From the NCBI RefSeq assembly GCF_900091955.1, contig NZ_FMDF01000081.1, positions 1 through 60,580 on the forward strand: 60,580 bases of DNA. Direction: 5' to 3'. The DNA is from Streptomyces sp. Ncost-T10-10d (GTDB taxonomy: Bacteria > Actinomycetota > Actinomycetes > Streptomycetales > Streptomycetaceae). The notes under the pieces are model-generated. The model saw nothing but the letters and a program-made list of their open reading frames with translations. It had not been told where the DNA came from and searched no databases. Below are positions 18,329 through 26,752 of the stretch, piece after piece (positions within the stretch are counted from its first letter, which is position 1; every line of letters begins with the position of its first letter). The position numbers were made by a program, and so were the translations under genes.

Positions 18329-19422
18329 TCAGTTTTCGGTGTCGAGTTGGATGTGCTCGATGTAGTTGTCCAGGAAGGCGGTCAGGTCCTGGGCTTCGGT
18401 GTGAACGGCTTCCTGTTCCAGGGCGGTGAGGGGGCGCAGGGAGCTGATGTGGAGTTGGTGGTCGCGCACGGTCCAGGTGGCGGTGACGCGTCCGTCAACA
18501 AGGACGGTGCGGTGGCCTGCTACGGACAGACCGAGGTGGGGGGCGTCGATGATGCGGCTACGGTCGTGGTAGCCGAGGATGGCGTTGTCGAAGGCCGGAA
18601 GGAACCGGACGGGGGCCGGGGTGTCGGGGTGGGGCGGGGTGCGTCGGGCAGGTCGAGCAGTTCGCGGCCGCGTTCGTCACGGAAGACGACGAGTTCTTCT
18701 CGGGCGGCTTTGATGGCGGCGGGAAGGCCGGCGAGGCCACACCAGGCACGTACGTCCGCACTGGCGGCGGGCCCGTACGCGGCGAGGTAGCGGTGCAGCA
18801 GTTGCTGTCCGACGGGATCACTGCCATCGGCTGGCACGGGGGCGATGTCCCGTTCCAGCCAGGTACTCAACGGCAGGTTGCGTACGCCGGCGGTCTGGTG
18901 CCACAGACCGCGGGGCGGGAGTTGGGCCATGGGGATGAGGGCTGCGATGAGCAGCTCGCCCAGGACACGGCGTGGTGGGCCGGGCCAGCGGTCTTCGAGA
19001 GCTTGTACGAGCTCGGTCATGGTGCGGGGCCGCTGGTCGGCCATGACCGCGCGGCCGGCGGCGGCGACCTCGTCCACGTCGATGCCGGTCAGTTCGCGCC
19101 GGTAGGTTCCCAGTACTCGCTGGCGCAGCATTGTGTCGTGGCGGGCTCGCCATGCGAGCGCATCGTCGGCGGTGACGAGATGGACGGTGCGCCGCATCAG
19201 GTGGGTGCGCACCACCGCGCGACCGGTCAGCGCATCGTCCAGTTGCTTGGGTTTGAAGTCGGACAGGCGGGACCACAGCCCAGTGAAGGGTTCCTGAGGA
19301 TCCTGCGCCTGCAGGCCGCACAGATGAGCCACTGCCTCCGATACGGATCTGTCGCTGCGCTTGAGCAGGTGCTGGCGGGCGAGGGTGGCGCGATTGAGGG
19401 CACGAGCGTCAAGGACAGTCAT
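18329..19422 (-). pseudogene. Winged-helix DNA-binding (HTH_42/AlkZ-like) protein with one frameshift
   Basis: From ATG 19422 the frame encodes a winged-helix domain-containing protein: VAHLCGLQAQDPQEPFTGLW, then LMRRTVHLVTADDALAWR, then RYLAAYGPAASADVRAWCGL. These are hallmarks of the HTH_42 family, which includes DNA glycosylases of the AlkZ/AlkX type. After LLDLPDAPRP the frame breaks within a C-rich run at about 18620-18645, and the true C-terminus (RFLPAFDNAILGYHDRSRII, then VDGRVTATW) continues in another frame to the stop at 18329. One base restores about 364 residues. The start is 7 bases after the stop of the aldo/keto reductase gene, so the two are probably co-transcribed. Whether the shift is real or a sequencing error is open. 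Confidence 0.75.
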
Positions 19423-19429
19423 GGCATTC

Positions 19430-20461
19430 TCACGCGGCGGCTCGCTCGTGGGACGGGCGTCGGCGCAGGTCCGTGTGGGTGAGGGAGGGAGGTGTGTAGG
19501 AGACGTCCAGCGGGCCGATGTCGGTGCCGGGCGGGACGATCGCGTCGATCTTGTCGAGAATGTCGTCGCCGAGGGTGAGCGTGGCGCCGACGAGCAGGTC
19601 GCCCAGCTGGTCCATGGTGCGCGGGCCGATGATGGCGGAGGTGACGTCGGGATGGCTGGTGGCGAAGGCCATGGCCAGGTGCGTGAGGGAGTGACCGGCT
19701 TCTTCGGCGAGGGTGAGCAGCTGCTCGACCGCGTCGAGCTTGCGCTCGTCGGTGAGGTGCCGGGGGACCCAGCCCATGCGGGCGTTGTCCGGCCGCGGCG
19801 CGTTCTTGCGGTAGCGGCCAGTGAGTAGGCCCATGGCCAGCGGGCTCCACACCAGAACGCCCAAGCCGTAGCGGTGGCAGACGGGCAGGATCTCCCGCTC
19901 GATGCCGCGGTTGAGGAGGGAGTAGGTGGGCTGCTCGGTGCGCAGGCGGTGCAGTCCACGCCGCTGGGACACCCACTGGGCTTCGACGATCTCCGAGGCC
20001 GGCAGGTTGGAGGAGCCGATCGCCCGGATCTTCCCGGCCCGCACGAGGTCGGTGAGCGCGGAGAGGGTCTCCTCGATGTCCGTGTACGGGTCGGGGTGGT
20101 GGATCTGATAGAGGTCGATGTAGTCGGTCCGCAGCCGCTTCAGCGAGCCCTCGACCGCTTGGACGACCCAGCGCCGAGAGCTGCCGCCGCGGTTGGGGCC
20201 CTCGCCCATCGGTCCGTTGAACTTGGTCGCCAGCACGACCTCGTCGCGGTGTCCCTTGAGGGCCTTTCCGACGATCTCCTCGGTCTCGCTGTAGCCATAG
20301 ACGTCGGCGGTGTCGACGAAATTGACGCCCTCTTCCAGCGCCCGGTGGATCATGCGCACGCAGTCGTCGTGATTCGGATTGCCCATCTTGCCGAACACCA
20401 TGGTGCCCAGGCAGTAGGCACTGACTTCGATGCCGGTCTGTCCCAGCTTCCGCATCCTCAC
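19430..20461 (-). CDS. Aldo/keto reductase
   Basis: The 343-residue protein is a complete NADPH-dependent aldo/keto reductase. It has the catalytic tetrad pieces: Asp and Tyr in FVDTADVYGYSE (near residues 51-56), Lys in VVLATKFNGP, and His in YQIHHPDPYTD. The cofactor segment SSNLPASEIV and the GLGVLVWSPLAMGLLTGRY stretch follow. Start ATG (or the next ATG two codons in) at 20461. It lies downstream of a terminator that separates it from the VOC gene. The substrate is unknown; it probably reduces small aldehydes or ketones in the cytosol. Confidence 0.9.
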   Translation of the reverse strand: MRMRKLGQTGIEVSAYCLGTMVFGKMGNPNHDDCVRMIHRALEEGVNFVDTADVYGYSETEEIVGKALKGHRDEVVLATKFNGPMGEGPNRGGSSRRWVVQAVEGSLKRLRTDYIDLYQIHHPDPYTDIEETLSALTDLVRAGKIRAIGSSNLPASEIVEAQWVSQRRGLHRLRTEQPTYSLLNRGIEREILPVCHRYGLGVLVWSPLAMGLLTGRYRKNAPRPDNARMGWVPRHLTDERKLDAVEQLLTLAEEAGHSLTHLAMAFATSHPDVTSAIIGPRTMDQLGDLLVGATLTLGDDILDKIDAIVPPGTDIGPLDVSYTPPSLTHTDLRRRPSHERAAA

Positions 20462-20503
20462 AGTGGCCCGTTTCCTTCCGCTGCTGTACGTGTTCGGTGC
20501 CCG

Positions 20504-20546
20504 CGCCGTCCGGGCCGCCCGTGTGGCTGCGGCGGCCCGGACGGCG
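20504..20546 (-). terminator. Hairpin terminator after the VOC gene
   Basis: CGCCGTCCGGGCCGC at 20504-20518 pairs perfectly with 20532-20546 over 15 bp, with a 13-base loop. It lies 30 bp after the VOC stop and before the aldo/keto reductase start. Confidence 0.8.
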
Positions 20547-20575
20547 TAGGCATGGTCAGGTCCAGGTCAGCTGGT

Positions 20576-20998
20576 TCAGCCGTTGTACGGAGCGGTGACG
20601 TCCAGGACCCAGGTGACGCCGAAGCGGTCGGTGAGCATGCCGTACAGCGGCGCCCACTGCGCGGGCTCCAGCGGACTCACGATGGTCGAGCCCTCGGCGA
20701 GCCTGCCCCACAGGGCGCTGATCTCCTCGGCGTCGTCTCCACGCACGGAGACGAAGAACGAGTTCTCGCCCTGGTTCCAGGGCAGCTGCGAGGGCACGTC
20801 GTAGGCCATGACGTGGAAGCCGTTGCCGCCGACCACCTCGCCCCACATCACCCAGTCCGCCTCGCTCTCGTTCCGCACGGCGCCCGCGTCCTTGTAGGTG
20901 ACCGCGACAGTACGTCCGCCGAAGACGGACTGGTAGAAGTCCAGCGCCTCACGCGCGGTGCCCCGGAAGTTCAGGTGAGTGGTGGTCGTGACAGACAT
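20576..20998 (-). CDS. VOC family (PhnB-like/glyoxalase fold) protein
   Basis: The 140-residue protein shows the PhnB-type VOC pattern: TTHLNFRGTAREALDFYQSV then FGG, and the C-terminal MLTDRFGVTWVLDV. Members act as metal-dependent or metal-free isomerases, lyases or resistance proteins; many Streptomyces copies have no assigned reaction. The start at ATG 20998 follows GGAGCAGG. A divergent WYL regulator starts about 150 bp away, an arrangement I recall as common for this VOC group. The TGACACATGTG palindrome at 21020-21030 lies 22 bases before the start. Confidence 0.85.
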   Translation of the reverse strand: MSVTTTTHLNFRGTAREALDFYQSVFGGRTVAVTYKDAGAVRNESEADWVMWGEVVGGNGFHVMAYDVPSQLPWNQGENSFFVSVRGDDAEEISALWGRLAEGSTIVSPLEPAQWAPLYGMLTDRFGVTWVLDVTAPYNG

Positions 20999-21019
20999 GA
21001 CCTGCTCCTTGCCTCGATA

Positions 21020-21030
21020 TGACACATGTG
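21020..21030. promoter_or_regulatory. TGACACATGTG palindrome, copy 3, in the VOC promoter
   Basis: The 11-mer lies 22 bases upstream of the VOC start codon, in the divergent intergenic region shared with the WYL regulator. The same word occurs in front of the catalase gene. Confidence 0.4.
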
Positions 21031-21155
21031 CGCCGTCGGCCGCCGATGCCGAGCGGCGGCCGTGACCAGGGGGCATGCCTCCCGAACGGCTCGTATGCCA
21101 CGATGGCAGAGGTAGAGGACAGGGTGTGTCCGGTACTCCAGGAACTATGGGTGTC

Positions 21156-22160
21156 ATGCATAAAACGTCCGCTCGACTGCTCGCGCTGCTCTCGCTCCTT
21201 CAAACGACGACCCGTGACTGGTCCGGCGATGATCTCGCCGGGCGTCTCGGCATCACCTCGCGCACCGTGCGCCGTGACATTGACCGCCTGCGCGAACTCG
21301 ACTACCCGATCACGACCGTCAAAGGACCGGCCGGCGGCTACCGCCTGGAGGCGGGCACTCACCTGCCGCCCATGCTGTTCGACGACGAGCAGGCCGTCGC
21401 CCTGGCCGTCGCGCTGCGGACCGCGGCAGTCGGCACCACCGTCGCCGAAGACGCTTCCCGCGCGCTGGCCACCCTCCGCCAGGTCATGCCGCCCCGCCTG
21501 CGCCACCGCATCGACCTGTTGCACATCACCGCCGTCCAACCGCCCGCGGCGGCCGGCGACACCCCCCAGGTCGACGCTCAGGTCCTGATGGACCTGAGCC
21601 GCGCCATCCACGCCCGCGAGGAACTGCGCTTCGACTACGCCCCGGGCCCAAGCACCTCGGCCGATGACGTCCGCCGCGTACAACCCCACCACCTGGTCAC
21701 CTGGCGTCATCGCTGGTACCTGGTGGCCTGGGACCTCCACCGCGAGGACTGGCGTACCTTCCGCGCCGACCGCATCCGCCCCCGCACACCCACCGGCCCT
21801 CACTTCGCCCCGCGCGACCTCCCCGACGGCAACGTCTCCACCTTCATCACCAGCCGATTCCGCGGCAACGACGGCACCACCACCGTCTGGCCCTGCCGAG
21901 GCGAAGTCATCCTCCACCTCCCGGCCGCCGATGTCGCGCCCTTCGCCCAGGACGGAATCGTCGTGGAACTCGGCCCCCACCACTGCCGACTCATCCTCGG
22001 CTCCTGGTCATGGACCGGACTCGCCGCCGCCATCGGTCGCTTCGACACCGATATCGAGGTCATCGGCCCGCCCCAACTGGCCACCGCATTCGGGGACCTC
22101 GCCGCCCGCTACGCCCACGCAGCCCGCACCACAAGACCAGAGACCGTCCCGGCGCGGTGA
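21156..22160 (+). CDS. WYL-domain (YafY-type) transcriptional regulator
   Basis: The product of about 334 residues has an N-terminal winged helix (ARLLALLSLLQTTTRDWSGD, then LGITSRTVRRDIDRLRELDY) followed by a WYL domain (near residues 160-230: YLVAWDLHREDWRTFRADRI) and a C-terminal WCX-like extension. WYL regulators sense small ligands or nucleic acids. ATG 21156 (MHKTSARLL) is chosen to match the usual length; ATG 21147 in frame has AGGA only 3 bases before it and is the alternative. It is divergent from the VOC gene, which it probably controls. Confidence 0.88.
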   Translation: MHKTSARLLALLSLLQTTTRDWSGDDLAGRLGITSRTVRRDIDRLRELDYPITTVKGPAGGYRLEAGTHLPPMLFDDEQAVALAVALRTAAVGTTVAEDASRALATLRQVMPPRLRHRIDLLHITAVQPPAAAGDTPQVDAQVLMDLSRAIHAREELRFDYAPGPSTSADDVRRVQPHHLVTWRHRWYLVAWDLHREDWRTFRADRIRPRTPTGPHFAPRDLPDGNVSTFITSRFRGNDGTTTVWPCRGEVILHLPAADVAPFAQDGIVVELGPHHCRLILGSWSWTGLAAAIGRFDTDIEVIGPPQLATAFGDLAARYAHAARTTRPETVPAR

Positions 22161-22320
22161 GAACGGAACTCACCACGCCACTCAACCCCTCCCAACCTCC
22201 GCCGCCGACCCAACGATCAGTTACGCGCAATCCGAGAGCAGGGAAGGGGTACGCATAAACGACCCTTTCCCGGAGCGAGATCAAGAACGGTCGACGGAAG
22301 CGGTCCGGATCGCGGATTCA

Positions 22321-22383
22321 CTGTCACAACTCGTTCTCACTCAAAAGTGGAACCAGGCACGTTCTGAGAAATGTTTGTGACAG
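22321..22383. repeat. 9-bp inverted repeat CTGTCACAA / TTGTGACAG
   Basis: The arms lie at 22321-22329 and 22375-22383 in a stretch of lower G+C between the WYL gene and the Tn3 fragment. It may be a remnant element end or a regulatory site. No gene lies between 22161 and 22423. Confidence 0.35.
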
Positions 22384-22423
22384 CATCCGGGGTCATGACG
22401 GACCCTCAAACCGCATAGTCGCT

Positions 22424-22972
22424 TCACCAAGGTGCCCCCGCTCGCGAAACTCCTGCGCGTGTCAACCCCCGCCGACCGCAGGCCCGGCCAGCTTTCTCGA
22501 AGTCCTTGACCGCCTTGCCGACCAGCCGCCGCACCTGCCCCGGCGCCGGCGGCTCGATGTGATCGTTGCGGCACCGCGCCACCACCGCGGCGGCGAGCCG
22601 GTCACGGGACAGCTCCACCGGACACAGCTCGGTCGCCAGCCACATGGCCAACCGGTCCTGGTCCTCCTCGGTGTTCGCCCGAAACCCGTACGCCGCCCGG
22701 ATCTCCTTGCGGTGCCGCTTGATCCGGTCGCCCTGCCAGTCGTAGGCACCCCACGCCTCCGCGGGGACCTTCATCTGCTGGGCCACGTGCTCCACCGCGG
22801 CGGCCGGGACCTCCTTGGCCGACTCCGGGAACCGGGCCTCCACCTCAAAGAACTTCAGCAGCAGCGCGAACCCGAGCCGGGTCGCCCCGGACTTGTTCCG
22901 CACCCGCTTCATGTCGTCTTCGAGCAGCGTCCAGACCTCGATCAGGTCCCCCGGCTCCCAGTCCTGCCGCAC
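22424..22972 (-). pseudogene. Tn3-family transposase N-terminal fragment (DUF4158 domain)
   Basis: About 160 codons from ATG 22972 encode the DUF4158 N-terminal domain of Tn3-type transposases: MRQDWEPGDLIEVWTLLEDD, LGFALLLKFFEVEARFPE, AYDWQGDRIKRHRKEIRAAY, and RCRNDHIEPPAPGQVRRL. Similarity ends near VGKAVKDFE at about 22500, followed by a foreign tail. The catalytic DDE domain (about 800 residues in full-length proteins) is missing. This is a 5' stump left by deletion. Confidence 0.8.
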
Positions 22973-23058
22973 CGCCCCGCCCTCCCGCCGACTTCACTCG
23001 TTCAGCTCAACGAGACGACCGGCGACGGGAAACGACAGCCCATCGTCCTTACGCAGCG

Positions 23059-23097
23059 CTACACGCCACCTCGCCGTAGCAATACGAGAACAGGGCC
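23059..23097 (+). repeat. 39-base conserved segment, copy B
   Basis: Encodes ATRHLAVAIREQG, identical in peptide to copy A at 18004-18042 (minus strand), and continues LHLVGDVSYHMS to a stop at 23135. This looks like the C-terminus of a protein whose family I do not recognise. The four DNA differences from copy A are all synonymous. Confidence 0.6.
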
Positions 23098-23135
23098 TCC
23101 ACCTGGTGGGCGACGTCAGCTACCACATGAGCTGA

Positions 23136-23640
23136 GCGCCCGGCCGCGCCGCCGGAGCCCGGAGGGTGTCTCGGCCCATGTGTGAACTCCGCGCGGTCCG
23201 CCTCCGTTGTGTGTACGGAAGCCCGTCGCGCGGCCGAGGTGGCGGCGGGATCCGGCGGCCGTCCCGCGTCCCCCGTCGGGACGGCCGCTTTCGCTGCGGG
23301 GACACTCGCCCCCGTCCCGTGCGGTCGGAGACCACGATGAGCACCGCTGACAAGACCGTGCTGAGGACGGGGAGTCCTGAGCCTCGGCTTCCTCGTCTCG
23401 CCCGACGGCGCCTGTGCTCTCGAGCACCGCCCCGATCGTCGACGGAGGTCTCCCAAACACCGCGGCCGTCCACGACGAGGGCGCGCACCGGGGCGACGGA
23501 GTCCGGGTAGCCGCTCTCGTTCCAGCCCGCGGCGAGCGTCGGAGCGGGAAACAGGCTGTCGTCCACCGCGACCTTCACCGTGGGCCCGCCCGCTTCGGTC
23601 CGGCCCCGGCCGAAGCGGCGCGCTGACGGCTCGTCTGGTT
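23136..23640. other. Decayed region, unidentified minus-strand coding relic
   Basis: No intact gene. A minus-strand frame at about 23440-23600 reads GPTVKVAVDDSLFPAPTLAA then SVAPVRALVVDGRGVWE. It has protein-like composition but no family I recognise, and it breaks up on both sides. Confidence 0.25.
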
Positions 23641-24381
23641 CTACAGGTCGGCTACGAGAAGCCGGTAGCCGGCATCGAGGGCTTCGCGGTCGAGCAGGTC
23701 GGCATGGCGTTGGTGCCACCGGCCGGAGGACAGGTCCTCGGACAGCCGTGCCAGGCCCGGCTGGATGACTTCGTCGCTGGTCTGGGCGAACATCGAGATA
23801 CCGGCGCGGACTTGCGGATCGAGGTATGCCTCGGGCCGGCGCCAGAAGGCGGCGAGGAATCCGTCGGTGCAGTCGTGCGGGATGAGGACGGTCTCGATGC
23901 GGGCGCCTCCCAACAGCGCGGCCAGGCGGTCGACCGCGACTGCTCGTGTGTCGTCGAGCGCGGCTGCCTCGGGCAGGTACTCGTCCAGCAGCCAGAACCT
24001 GCGGTTGATGTGGTGGTCGAAGGTGAAGATGACGATCCGTTGCCGGGCGATGCGGCGGAGTTCTCCGATGCCGGCTTCCAGGTCGCTCCAGTGGTGCACG
24101 GTCAGGAGGGCCATCACAGCATCGGCCGAGTCGTCGGAGAGAGGGATCGACTCCGCGGATGCTTCCAGAGCCCGCGCGGATCCGGGCGGACGCTGGGTGA
24201 TCATCACTGAGCTGGGTTCAACAGCCAGCACCGTTTGTGACGGTTCGTAGGAGCCGGTGCCGGCTCCCACGTTGATCACGGTGGCGGCACCACCGAGGGC
24301 TTGATGAATCCTGGCGGCGATTCGAGGGTCCGGTCGCCGGGTGTCAGCGTAGGTCGCGCCGATGCCGTCATAAGTCGCCAC
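23641..24381 (-). CDS. Class I SAM-dependent methyltransferase
   Basis: The 246-residue protein has methyltransferase motif I VINVGAGTGSYEP (near residues 35-47), an acidic end of beta-2 (VEPSSVM), and an SADAVMALLTVHHW motif typical of the methyltransferase type 11 family. The C-terminal half has an FDHHINRRFWLLDEYLPEA segment. Start ATG 24381. It appears complete among broken genes. The substrate is not predictable; small molecules are the usual targets of this group. Confidence 0.85.
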   Translation of the reverse strand: MATYDGIGATYADTRRPDPRIAARIHQALGGAATVINVGAGTGSYEPSQTVLAVEPSSVMITQRPPGSARALEASAESIPLSDDSADAVMALLTVHHWSDLEAGIGELRRIARQRIVIFTFDHHINRRFWLLDEYLPEAAALDDTRAVAVDRLAALLGGARIETVLIPHDCTDGFLAAFWRRPEAYLDPQVRAGISMFAQTSDEVIQPGLARLSEDLSSGRWHQRHADLLDREALDAGYRLLVADL

Positions 24382-24455
24382 ACCACGCAGTATGCCCTTC
24401 CCGCCGGCACCGGAAAGAGCTCGGAGCGTTGTCAGTTCTCAGATTTCTGGCTCGA

Positions 24456-24572
24456 CTTCTGTGGAGCTCACGGGATCGGTCCTTGCCGCGACGGCGGCTT
24501 CAGCCCCTGACATGCAGATTTCCTGAGCCGGCCACCCTGGCCGGCTCACCTCCGAGGCCGGCACCACAGAAG
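24456..24572. repeat. Nested inverted repeats, MITE-like
   Basis: CTTCTGTGG (24456-24464) and CCACAGAAG (24564-24572) bracket a 117-bp segment. Inside it GAGCCGGCCA (24525-24534) and TGGCCGGCTC (24538-24547) form a tight hairpin. No coding sequence is seen. It could be an insertion-sequence end or terminator. Confidence 0.4.
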
Positions 24573-24689
24573 TGGGCCAGAGGCCGTTCTCGTGGACGTG
24601 GCCACATGACCGACGATGACGCACAGCAGGCGGCGTGGACGCGCGCCGAGATCACGGACGGCCTCGCCCACGCGGAGCGCGCCCTGTTC

Positions 24690-25000
24690 ACCCGTCCCGC
24701 GCCGAAATCCGCGCGTGAGCGGCGAGTAGGCGACGAACCCGACGCCGAGTTCTTCCAGGACGGGCAGCAGCGGCTCGACGTCGTGGGCGGAGATCAAGTA
24801 CTCGTGCTGCAGCGCCGAGATCGGTACCGCGTGGGTCCTGCGGATGGTGTCCTCATCGGTGTTGGACAGGCCGAGGTACGTGACCTTGCCCGGCGTCGAT
24901 GAACTCGTTCGTCGCGCCGATCATGTCCTTGATCGGGATGTTCGGGTCGGGTATGTGCTGGTTGAGCAGGTCGATCGTGTCGATGCCGAGGTTGCGCGGG
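24690..25000 (-). pseudogene. Aldo/keto reductase fragments
   Basis: On the minus strand one frame (near 24950-25000) reads NLGIDTIDLLNQHIPDPNIP then IKDMIGATNEFIDAG, and a second frame (24700-24797) reads VLEELGVGFVAYSPLTRGF. These are the IDLL/YxQH region and the GFVAYSPL region of an aldo/keto reductase, out of frame with each other and without N- or C-terminus. Confidence 0.65.
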
Positions 25001-25015
25001 CAGGCGTCGACGGGT

Positions 25016-25208
25016 CAGGGGCAACCACGTGTGCATCGCGTTCAACCGTGCCGAGTACGAGGCGTTGGACGAGCGGCTGCGCGTGGACGGCGGGGATACT
25101 TCGGCGCGGGTCCGGCCGGCCTCCGGCGCGCGTGGCTGGGCGCCGGAGAATTCCTGCTTCACCGGCCTCGACGACAACGTGATCGAGGCCAGGTACTACG
25201 AAACCTGA
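25016..25208 (+). pseudogene. VOC/glyoxalase family C-terminal fragment
   Basis: About 63 codons read NHVCIAFNRAEYEALDERL, then ARGWAPENSCFTGLDDNVIE then ARYYET and a stop. This is the last beta-alpha-beta unit of a VOC protein, with the metal-ligand glutamate in NVIEARYY preserved. Only the C-terminal half remains. Confidence 0.6.
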
Positions 25209-25339
25209 TCTGCGTCGGTGGCGGGCGGCCCGGCCGCGCCCGGCGAGCGATATCCGGCGTGTGACGCAGGGGTGCGTGTGGCCCGCGCCCGACGTGCCCG
25301 GCCCCCTCGGACGTGGACGCGGGACATAGCGTGTTCGGC

Positions 25340-26242
25340 TCAGCGCATCGTCCACGGCCGGAGCTTGTCGGGGTTGCGCACCGCCCAGATGCGCCTGATC
25401 CGCTCGCCCACCACCTCGAACGCGAACACGTTCACGGTCCGGCCGTTCTGCTGGACCACCAGGCCGGGCAGGCCGTTGACGGTGCGCTCGAGCAGCGTGT
25501 GCGTGTGCGCGACCTCGGCGATCCGCAGGTAGGCGCGGGCGATCTGCTCGCCGCCGATGATCGGATCCAGGAGGGTGACGGCCTTGCCGCCGCCGTCCGC
25601 GACCCAGGTGGCGTCCGGGTCGAGCAGGCCGATCAGCGCGCCGATGTCCTTCGCCTCCCAGGCCGCCTTGAAGTCCCGGACCACCGCGGCGTGACCGGTG
25701 CTCGGGCCCGCGTCGGCCCGTGCCCTGCGAATCCGCCGCCGGGCCGAGGAGGCCAGCTGACGGCAGGCCGCAGGGCTGCGCCCGACGACCTCGGCGACGT
25801 CCGTGAACGGGTAGCGGAAGACGTCGTGCAGGACGAACGCGACGCGCTCGGCCGAGGTCATCGACTCGAACACGACGAGGAAGGCCATGTTGACCGACTC
25901 GTCCAGGGTGACCCGGTCGGCCGGGTCCATGCCGCCGCCGTCCGCTCCGCCGGTGATCCACTCGGTCGGCTCGGGCAGCGGCTCCGGGACCCATTCGCCC
26001 ACGCACGTCTCCCGCCTGGCCCGCGCCGAACCGAGCAGGTCCAGGCAGACGCGGCTGGCCACCGTCGTCAGCCAGGCGGCCGGGACCTCGATGTCCGTCC
26101 GTTGCGCATCGGTCAACGCGTACCAGCGGGCATCGGTCAACGCGTACCAGCGGGCATAGGTCTCCTGGACCACGTTCTCGGCGTCCGCGAGCGAGCCGAG
26201 TAACCGGTACGCCAGGTTGATCAGCCGCTGCCGCTCGTCCAT
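25340..26242 (-). CDS. SigJ-type ECF sigma factor with NTF2-like domain
   Basis: The protein of about 300 residues has sigma region 2 ([32 protein letters not shown]) and region 4 ([39 protein letters not shown]), then an NTF2/SnoaL-like C-terminal domain ending [17 protein letters not shown]. This is the layout of SigJ/ECF41-type factors, in which the C-terminal domain tunes activity and whose genes often sit beside oxidoreductase genes, as here (NmrA-type reductase). ATG 26242 is chosen; GTG 26263 in frame is possible. An in-frame 24-bp tandem duplication lies between regions 2.2 and 2.4. Confidence 0.85.
   Translation of the reverse strand: MDERQRLINLAYRLLGSLADAENVVQETYARWYALTDARWYALTDAQRTDIEVPAAWLTTVASRVCLDLLGSARARRETCVGEWVPEPLPEPTEWITGGADGGGMDPADRVTLDESVNMAFLVVFESMTSAERVAFVLHDVFRYPFTDVAEVVGRSPAACRQLASSARRRIRRARADAGPSTGHAAVVRDFKAAWEAKDIGALIGLLDPDATWVADGGGKAVTLLDPIIGGEQIARAYLRIAEVAHTHTLLERTVNGLPGLVVQQNGRTVNVFAFEVVGERIRRIWAVRNPDKLRPWTMR
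26104..26158. repeat. 24-bp tandem duplication inside the SigJ-type gene
   Basis: Two direct copies of a 24-bp unit containing GCGTACCAGCGGGCATCGGT are adjacent at about 26109-26156. They encode ARWYALTD twice in sigma region 2. Only one copy is expected from the family. Confidence 0.75.
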
Positions 26243-26393
26243 CACCACGTTCTCGCCGCTCACGCGCACCCGGTCCCCACATCTCGCTCGCATCCGATCA
26301 CCCACCGTCTTCGACCGGACAGGCCGCCGAAATGTGAGGTCGGGTCCCGGCGGTCCGTTCAACACCTGCGTCACCGATCGGGTCGCCCCGCGT

Positions 26394-26750
26394 GTCCTGG
26401 CGGTCACCGTCGGCGGCCGCAGCATCGCGCAAGTCGCTGCACTGCTGCTCAGTGAACTTGCTCCATTCGTTCAGGCGTTGGAGCTGACGGGCGGTGAGCG
26501 GCGGATCGCTGGGGCCGTGCTCTCAGAGATCGGCGAGCGGCTGCGCTTCCTGCTCGACGTCGGCCTGGACCACCTCTCCCTCGACCGGCCCGCTGCTTCC
26601 CTTTCCGGCGGGGAGGCGCAACGGATCCGATTGGCGACCCAGATCGGAGCAGGGCTGACCGGCGTGCTGTACGTGCTGGATGAGCCGTCCGTCGGGTTGC
26701 ACCAGCGCGACAACCAGCGGCTCACCGGCCTGTACCGTGCCGGTGAGGCG
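26394..26750 (+). pseudogene. UvrA first ATPase domain fragment
   Basis: About 118 codons read [19 protein letters not shown], then [18 protein letters not shown], then the ABC signature [19 protein letters not shown], and a Walker [20 protein letters not shown]. This is the second part of the first nucleotide-binding domain of UvrA (excinuclease ABC subunit A) or a UvrA paralogue. Walker A, the zinc modules and the second domain are absent. It is wedged between the SigJ-type gene and the end of the NmrA-type gene. The motifs are still intact, so the loss is recent. Confidence 0.8.
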
Positions 26751-26752
26751 AT

